The notes under the pieces: model-generated
Seen by the model: only the letters and a program-made list of their open reading frames with translations
What the model was told of the DNA's origin: nothing
Databases searched by the model: none
Program-made: the position numbers and the translations under genes
Part shown: positions 58,093-64,000 of the stretch, in pieces
How positions within the stretch are numbered: the first letter of the stretch is position 1
Layout of the letters: every line of letters starts with the position of its first letter
DNA from: Kappaphycus alvarezii
Lineage: Eukaryota; Rhodophyta; Florideophyceae; Gigartinales; Solieriaceae
Direction: 5' to 3'
Assembly: GCA_002205965.3 (NCBI GenBank)
Contig: NADL03000689.1
Coordinates: forward strand, 248,001 to 312,000
DNA length: 64,000 nt

Positions 58093-59985
58093 ATGCCACC
58101 CTCCGCCTTTGTAACCCCTCTTCCCGTACTATCCCTCCCGTCCACCGCCACTCCCCTCCACAATGCCACCCCCTCCCGCCCTCACCGTCTCCCACCCCGT
58201 CCCGTACCATCCATGGTCATCCTGAATCCCCCCTCCAAACCCACTCCCTCTGAGCCTGCCCCGGAGCCCAAACGCTCCCCCCCTCTCGTCTCCTCCTACC
58301 CCGAATGGAAGGCCCTCTCCAACCACAAGCAATCCGTTATCGACCACACACATCTCCGCGATCTCATGGAAGACCAACCCCGTGTCGAATCCCTCGCCGC
58401 CGAATACGATGGCATCTTTCTCGACTACTCCCGCCAACGCGTCACCACGGATACCATGAAACTCCTCTACGCACTCGCACATCGTATGGGCCTTAAGCAA
58501 CGTATCAACGACATGGTCTCTGGTAAACACATCAACACTACGGAGAAACGTGCCGTTCTGCATACCGCCTTGCGGGCACACAAGAACGAAGTTGTCATGG
58601 TCGATGGTGTCAATGTCGTTGAGCAAGTGCATCACGTCTTGGGGCGTATCAAGTCGTTTTCGGAGCGTGTGCGTGGGGGGGATTTGGTGGGTGCAACGGG
58701 GAAGCGGATCAAGCATTTTGTGTGTGTGGGGATTGGTGGCAGTTATTTGGGCCCGGACTTTGTGTATGAGGCTTTGAAGACGGATGCGGAGGCCGCGGCG
58801 GCGGGTGTTAGGGGAGGTTATCAATTGCACTTTTTGGCCAATGTTGATCCTGTGGATGTCAAAAGGGCTGTGGATGGGCTGGATGCTGAGGAAACTATGG
58901 TTATTGTCGTGAGCAAGACGTTTACGACGAGGGAGACCATGGTCAATGCAAAGACAGTGAGGACTTGGTTGTGGGATGCTATGGGGAAGGGGGAGGAGGT
59001 TGTCAAGAGGCATATCATTGCATGCAGTACCAACTTGGAGAAGACAAAGGAATTTGGTATTGATAGTGAAAATGTGTTTCCGTTTTGGGATTGGGTGGGG
59101 GGTAGGTACTCTGTTTGCTCCTCCGTGGGCGCCCTACCGTTGAGTCTAGTGTACGGTTATGACGTCGTCGAGAAGTTTTTGAACGGCGCAAGGAGTATTG
59201 ACAAGCACTTGGTTTCAGCTCCATTTGAAAGGAACTTGCCAGTCATCATGGGGTTATTGGGTGTCTGGAACATGAGCTTTCTTGGATACAAGAGCAGGGC
59301 TATGCATCCTTACACCGAGGCGTTGAACAAGCTGCCGGCACATATTCAGCAGGTGGACATGGAGAGCAACGGGAAGCATGTCAGTCGACATGGAGTGGAA
59401 CTGGACTTTGAGGTTGGCGAGGTGGACTTTGGAGAGCCCGGCACGCTGGGGCAGCACAGCTTTTTCCAGTTGTTGCACATGGGGCAGACTGTGCCATGCA
59501 CGTTTATTGGGTTTGTTGAAAGTCAGAATCCAACATGCCAGGATGGAGAGCCAGTGAGTAATCATGATGAATTGATGTCCAACTTCTTTGCGCAACCGGA
59601 TGCGTTGGCAAGGGGAAAGACGGAAGAGGAATGCCGCGCAGAGGGCAAGGAGGAGTGGCTGATTCCACATGTGACTTTTCAGGGGAATCGGCCATCGTTG
59701 TCGCTTTTGATGCCCGTTTTGAATGCTTACACAACAGGGCAGCTGTTAGCGTTGTTTGAGCATCGGACAGCGGTGCAAGGCTTCATTTGGGATATCAACA
59801 GCTTCGATCAGTTTGGAGTGGAGTTGGGGAAAGTACTGGCAACCAAGGTGAGGAAGCAGTTGAATCAGGCGAGGTATCATGGAAAGTCTGTCAAGGGATT
59901 CAACGCGTCGACTACAAGGCTGATGCAAAGGTATTTGTACGGATCGGTTGGATGTGCATTTGATGAAATTATTGACGACGCGTAA
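58093..59985 (+). CDS. GPI: glucose-6-phosphate isomerase
   Basis: 630 residues from an ATG at 58093. It interconverts glucose-6-phosphate and fructose-6-phosphate. Both family signatures are present: [14 protein letters not shown] (333-346) and [18 protein letters not shown] ending at 580. Catalytic residues by homology: R338 in GGRYS, E424 in MESNGK, H455 in GQHSFF, K580 in VELGK. Typical enzymes have about 550 residues. The extra length is a Pro/Ser-rich N-terminus of about 70 residues; a second ATG at 58213 (MVILNPPS) would remove 40. The first 40 residues lack acidic residues and might target an organelle, so plastid versus cytosol stays open. Uninterrupted single exon. It lies about 1.9 kb downstream of the phosphohexomutase, same strand, which supplies the neighbouring hexose-phosphate step. 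Confidence 0.97.
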   Translation: MPPSAFVTPLPVLSLPSTATPLHNATPSRPHRLPPRPVPSMVILNPPSKPTPSEPAPEPKRSPPLVSSYPEWKALSNHKQSVIDHTHLRDLMEDQPRVESLAAEYDGIFLDYSRQRVTTDTMKLLYALAHRMGLKQRINDMVSGKHINTTEKRAVLHTALRAHKNEVVMVDGVNVVEQVHHVLGRIKSFSERVRGGDLVGATGKRIKHFVCVGIGGSYLGPDFVYEALKTDAEAAAAGVRGGYQLHFLANVDPVDVKRAVDGLDAEETMVIVVSKTFTTRETMVNAKTVRTWLWDAMGKGEEVVKRHIIACSTNLEKTKEFGIDSENVFPFWDWVGGRYSVCSSVGALPLSLVYGYDVVEKFLNGARSIDKHLVSAPFERNLPVIMGLLGVWNMSFLGYKSRAMHPYTEALNKLPAHIQQVDMESNGKHVSRHGVELDFEVGEVDFGEPGTLGQHSFFQLLHMGQTVPCTFIGFVESQNPTCQDGEPVSNHDELMSNFFAQPDALARGKTEEECRAEGKEEWLIPHVTFQGNRPSLSLLMPVLNAYTTGQLLALFEHRTAVQGFIWDINSFDQFGVELGKVLATKVRKQLNQARYHGKSVKGFNASTTRLMQRYLYGSVGCAFDEIIDDA

Positions 59986-60008
59986 GGCATAAAGGGTACA
60001 CCATGTGC

Positions 60009-60224
60009 CTATGTCATTGAAAGTGTTTCCCTTTGTTGTTGGTTGAGGTTGCTAGTTTTAGGCATAGTTTGGTTTTGATCGAAAACTGGTGAGCCTACGT
60101 AGACTAAAGTACCGATGTTGAGCACCCCGTACATATCAGCCCCAAAGCCGAGCAGAGCGACACGTACACTGGCATCCACCAGCTGCCGTCCTTCACATCC
60201 CGGCCATCCATAGCAAAGTCTCAT
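60009..60224 (-). CDS. small hypothetical ORF opposite the GPI 3' end
   Basis: 71 codons from an ATG at 60222-60224, ending 23 bases beyond the GPI stop on the other strand. The middle, VRVALLGFGADMYGVLNIGT, is moderately hydrophobic. Family not recognised; chance ORF within the GPI 3' UTR is at least as likely. Confidence 0.2.
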   Translation of the reverse strand: MRLCYGWPGCEGRQLVDASVRVALLGFGADMYGVLNIGTLVYVGSPVFDQNQTMPKTSNLNQQQRETLSMT

Positions 60225-60849
60225 TCTTCCTCTTCAGTACAATGGTCTAAGGCCATTGCACTCCTGCGTGCCTGCTCGCGATTTGCCGCACCGCCCCTAC
60301 GGCTGGCCCCACTCCCGCTCGTGCCCTTCCAAAACCTGACCATCTCATTGGTTCCACTCAGATCGAAACCTGCTCCGTCGGCAAAGCATAGGTCTCATAA
60401 TGGCAAGGTTAGCAATCCTAAGGTCGCGAGTTCAAGCAGTTGAACTCCTCGCATGTGGCTTCCAATACATTTTGACTTTGCATGTTGCACCTGCATATGT
60501 CTGTGGTAAAGTAAGCGTCGACACTTACAGCTATTGAGCGCGACCCTCCCTCTGCGACTCTGCGCCTCGGCGGCCATGGGTTCACACCGGTCACACCGTT
60601 GAACTTCGCAGCGTACGTCTCCAGCCGCATCGACTCCGACCACCCTCTCACGAGTCAAGATACCGGTGAACCCGGAACGCAGCCCTGCCGATACAGAGAG
60701 CTCGACGCTCTCCTCCTGGGTTTCGCCCATCGCCTTCACCCGTCGTTCAGGACAGAGTACGGCGGCCTTCCAGAATCCATCTCAGCTGCCAGCCACGTCG
60801 CCAACATCGATAACACATACAATCTACTATATCCTGCGTGATGCGACTC
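60225..60849. other. intergenic with tRNA-like remnant
   Basis: Around 60395-60440 an A-box-like TAATGGCAAGGTTAGC and a B-box-like GCGAGTTCAAGC are spaced as in tRNAs, but no cloverleaf closes. Probably a tRNA-derived remnant. Sequence from about 60550 onward may already belong to the LINE fragment. Confidence 0.35.
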
Positions 60850-61441
60850 GGCAGCAAAGTGGTTCTGGCAAGACGATGAATGGGAAAAATCTTCACGGCC
60901 CGCCTCGCACTCTGGCTCGGAGAACCCGCGACGCATTCGCCGCCATGCCTACCTGGACATACCAGCGGCATCCTTTCTCACAGCCCATCCGTCCGCGGTC
61001 AGCCGCACGTCCAACACAATATGGTCCCCAACGCTGCCCCGTCACCTGGGAGTCTGTGTCTTCGACGATACTGGGCCCCTGTGCTGCGCAGATTGCAGCA
61101 GGCAAATGGACGACCTCGGCGACCGGGCTCCTGACCTTTGAGCAAAGGCCTCGGATGGGACAACCACCACAAAGCTGTGCCAGAAGACTACTATGGGCGT
61201 GGGAGCGAAGGCTGCGGGGGCGGTGGCCTCCACAAGAGAAAGACGGAAGGTGGCCGATCTGGCGAGGAAAGTGGCAGTCATCCCCGGAGAGGCAATCCCC
61301 GCACGAGCGCGGCTCCGCTAGACATTTGTGCTCCTAGTGTGCGATTCGTTGGGATCCCCATCTGAAGCATCAGCCAAGTTCATCCATGAGCACGCCGCTT
61401 CTGTATCGCGACACTCAGCGGCCACTCCTCTGGGAGAATGA
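60850..61441 (+). mobile_element. RLE-type LINE fragment
   Basis: Plus strand, one frame: RRHAYLDIPAASFLTAHPS, then LPRHLGVCVFDDTGPLCC, a CCHC-like knuckle CADCSRQMDDLGDRAPDL, then a TGA at 61139-61141 exactly where the last knuckle Cys is expected. Alignment with the 45 kb copy is direct (AAAFLIAYPT; LRRHLGLPVYDDSRPLTC). After the stop comes a helical region with no intact RHN or PDI. A further TAG follows near 61319. A dead copy. Confidence 0.65.
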
Positions 61442-62039
61442 ATTGGCGCCTGTGTCAGAAATTAAGCTTCCCAACGTGGTCCGCATGTGTTAGAATTAGA
61501 AGTTTTTGTCAGGCGGACAATGCCAACCGATAGTAGTTCCAATTAATTACGTATGATCACTAGAATTGGTATATTTTAGATTAATCTACTGTGCTTTATA
61601 CTGTCAGTTAGGCTATGCAACTGTAATGCATTTTGTCAGCTATTCTACAGTATACTCCTGACCTGGGCACCCCAGGTAGGGTAATCTACAGTATAAAGAG
61701 AGTGATGGTGTTGCATCCCCCACACCATCACCAACAACAACATCATCAAAGAACAGCACGACAAGAACAGCAAAACTTGTGTGCCTCCTTCCCCCCATTA
61801 TTGTGCTCGGTATAGCACAAACCAATTGGTCGAGATTCGACTCTCGCCCCCGCTCTTCTACGGGGCGAAACCACAGCATGTGCCGCCTCAATGATTTGCC
61901 GAGACAGACATTGATTCCCTTCTATGAAAGAAGGGAAAAGCAAGCTGATCTTGCAGAGAGCGTTCCACCGTATGAAAATTCCTGGACCTGATCGTTCAAG
62001 AATAGCATCCCTATTACTAATCCCATACCGAACCTGCCA
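61442..62039. other. AT-rich spacer with a short perfect hairpin
   Basis: ACCTGGG-CAC-CCCAGGT at 61661-61677 is a perfect 7-bp hairpin, flanked on both sides by CTACAGTATA. No gene seen. Confidence 0.35.
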
Positions 62040-63980
62040 CTTTATTCTGATATCTCTCAACGCTCCACGAGCACCCACGAGGAACAGAAGGAGAATGACG
62101 TTGATGTTGGCTCTGTTCCTTCAATTGAGAGCACTGCTCAGTGTGTTATAAGTGAAATAAAGAATGGTTATGATGGCGAGGAGAACAACAATGGAGTGTT
62201 TCTTTTGAAATCAAAGTCTAGCGGTGGGTGTGAGACTACGGCAGAAGTGGAGAGTAAAGAAAATGTCTTTCAAAGCGGGACAGACGATTTTTCACTCATC
62301 CACTCTTTTCTCGACAATGTTTAAGAACCGTTACAGTCGTTACTCATGACTGAGAACATGGATGCTGCTGTTCGTCAAATTGTTGACACTTTCCCGGATA
62401 GGGATGGAGAGGACGGTCAAATTTCAGAGAGTTCCAAGGACAGTAATGGGTCTGAGGAAAGTGAAGAAGGTCACTTTACCGAGGCCTTGCACAAATATAT
62501 GTCTACGGTAAAAGACAATGCACCAGGACTTGCTGCAATTGAGGAGGTGAAGTTCATCGCCGAGTGTTTCGGCCACGGGTTGGTAACGAGGTGCTCGCGG
62601 TATCATAAGAATATTTTGGTAAGTGATGACGAATGCTACAACTCTCTTGCACACAGATTTGTACTTCGAAGGGCTGTTATGAAGTTTGAAAAGAGTAGGT
62701 CAAAGATGAACTGTCCTTTTACGTGCCATATACGAACAACAGATCGTATATCTGGCCATGAGGATGGTGATAGCGTTGTGAAGTCCTATGAGTGTGTGAT
62801 TAAGGTCACGCATCATAATCATAGCCCTAACCTCACTAAGGTGGTCAATCATCTTCCTCCCAAGCTACAGTCTGAGGCCTTTGAACTGAAAAAGGAAGTC
62901 CACATTCCTTTCAGTGACGTTGTGAGGTTGCTTGAAGCGGAGTACGACATCATTATCAATAGAAAGGGGCTCAGAAATAGGTTAAATTACGCGATGGGTG
63001 TTCAGGCTCCTCGAGAGCATGAATTCATGCGACTTTGCCAGGAACTCCTTTGCATAAGAGAGCAAGAGGAAGGGCACCGTGGTTTCTTAACTATTACGGA
63101 CGAAGGAAGGATGGACTCAGCGGCATGGGCATTTAGAGATTGGCGATATGGTGTGGTACCTGGTGTGAGTATCGACTGCAAGGTTATATCTAACAGATTT
63201 GGGTTGCCACTACTAACTGTCAACGGGAGATCCAACGACGGATTTGTACTAACTTTCTTCATGGCATTTCTGTCTAGTGAGACTGAAGAATGTTTTGAAA
63301 GGGTACTTAGCTAGTTCAGGAGTACAATACCAATCTCTCCGTCCATGATTGCAATGGACCAGTGTGTTGCATGCGTAAATGCTCCGCGAAGGGTCTTCAA
63401 GACGTCGTATATTGTATTAGATGACTGACATCTAAACCAGAATCAGTTTAAGAACTGTGGGGCATGGTGCAGAAGAATTGGAGAGAAGGAGCTATGTAAA
63501 CAGATGTGTAGGGATCTTTTCAGGATGAGGAAGGCAACTGAAGAGGAATAATTTACAAGTCTTCGCTGTGAAGTCGAAAGAAAGTACTTCTATTGTTTCC
63601 AAGAAGATCCCCCGACGTGGCTTAACTTCCTCTACAACAGGAATCCTGAAATGCTCGTCGCCTTTTACAGGAATCTGTCTGTTCCATACCGGTACCTTTT
63701 CCAAGGTACAAGCTACACGGAAAGTTCTAACTCCTCTTACCGCCGATACATAATGCAAAGGAAGGAACTGCTGCACAAATTGCCCAAGGAAATGGCTAGA
63801 CTGACTAGGATTGACAACCAAAAGCGAAATCTAGCAAGGTCTAGATCCCTTAAACTGCAGAGTCCCACACACCGCAAGATCGCTAATTGCCAGCTCCCAC
63901 TACCTTCTGAAGTTTTAAACGCTCTCATGACAGAGTTTACCGCGTACTCACTGCTGAGATTTGTTGAGTTGAGCGTGTAA
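62040..63980 (+). pseudogene. MULE (Mutator-like) transposase pseudogene
   Basis: One frame is readable with a few stops. The acidic N-terminal part ends in HSFLDNV and TAA (62322-62324). The same frame continues from MTENMDAAV to 63314. It carries a WRKY/FAR1-type zinc-binding region (MNCPFTCHIR to THHNHSPN, about 62710-62830). The first DDE block follows: SIDCKVISNRFGLPLL and MAFLSSETEECFERVLS. After a TAG comes the second Asp block (MIAMDQCVACVNAPRRVFK), then LDD-TGA-HLNQNQFKNC, where functional enzymes have a Trp-His pair. A later stop precedes FTSLRCEVERKYF. Mutator-family order is clear; at least four stops make it inactive. Terminal inverted repeats were not located. Confidence 0.75.
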
Positions 63981-64000
63981 CCAAGCAAGAATTACGTCGT

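Noticed and set aside
58129..59013. 294-codon minus-strand ORF
   Set aside because: Antisense shadow of the GPI gene; GPI has both family signatures in the plus frame.
60395..60440. possible tRNA gene
   Set aside because: Only box-like motifs; no cloverleaf can be drawn.

Overview
The window looks like nuclear DNA of an intron-poor, repeat-rich photosynthetic eukaryote. Short islands of compact single-exon genes lie between long tracts of broken transposable elements. The phosphohexomutase at 54.4-56.2 kb has a plastid-transit-like N-terminus and resembles the plant/algal plastid branch of its family. Introns are nearly absent, and pyrimidine-rich leaders precede several ATGs. A florideophyte red alga of the Chondrus type would fit all of this, but that is an inference from style and not from a species-diagnostic gene. 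There are no bacterial operons, CRISPR arrays or convincing intact tRNA genes.

Layout. 0-5 kb: C-terminal pieces of a non-LTR retrotransposon with a CCHC knuckle and a restriction-like endonuclease (RLE), around a small Cys-rich ORF and an ORF with the NPPF motif of PCIF1-type RNA methyltransferases. 6.3-8.3 kb: a gene pair encoding a two-finger C2H2 protein (+) and a ceramide-1-phosphate-transfer-type GLTP-fold protein (-). 11-13.2 kb: two more RLE-LINE fragments, one with the YLDD reverse-transcriptase core. 13.3-22.3 kb: a decayed Ty3/gypsy element between two similar LTR-like sequences, interrupted by a dead Tc1-type transposase. 22.7-29.2 kb: a decayed minus-strand Ty1/copia element with two related ends. 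29-35.5 kb: AT-rich DNA without recognisable genes. 35.6-36.5 kb: a Ty3 integrase tail and a small domain also seen near 21.1 kb. 38.3-39.4 kb: a dense cluster of hairpins. 39.6-42.0 kb: a broken unrecognised gene. 42.5-43.7 kb: a CCWGG-rich degenerate repeat. 43.9-45.9 kb: a Ty3-type Gag whose leader received a 5'-truncated RLE-LINE bounded by 38-bp target-site duplications. 46.3-47.2 kb: a probable two-exon gene for a U1-type zinc-finger protein. 51.7-52.5 kb: an internally deleted copia element. 54.4-60.0 kb: the best gene island, with a plastid-type phosphohexomutase, a membrane acyltransferase-like protein and glucose-6-phosphate isomerase. 60.8-61.4 kb: another RLE-LINE fragment. 62.0-64.0 kb: a decayed MULE transposase.

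How the genes relate. Phosphohexomutase and glucose-6-phosphate isomerase act on adjacent hexose-phosphate steps and share an island, although eukaryotic co-location does not prove co-regulation. The GLTP-fold and acyltransferase-like proteins point to lipid transport and metabolism. Almost everything else is mobile DNA at different stages of decay. Translation starts were chosen at ATG codons; several longer reading frames begin at TTG or GTG and were trimmed.
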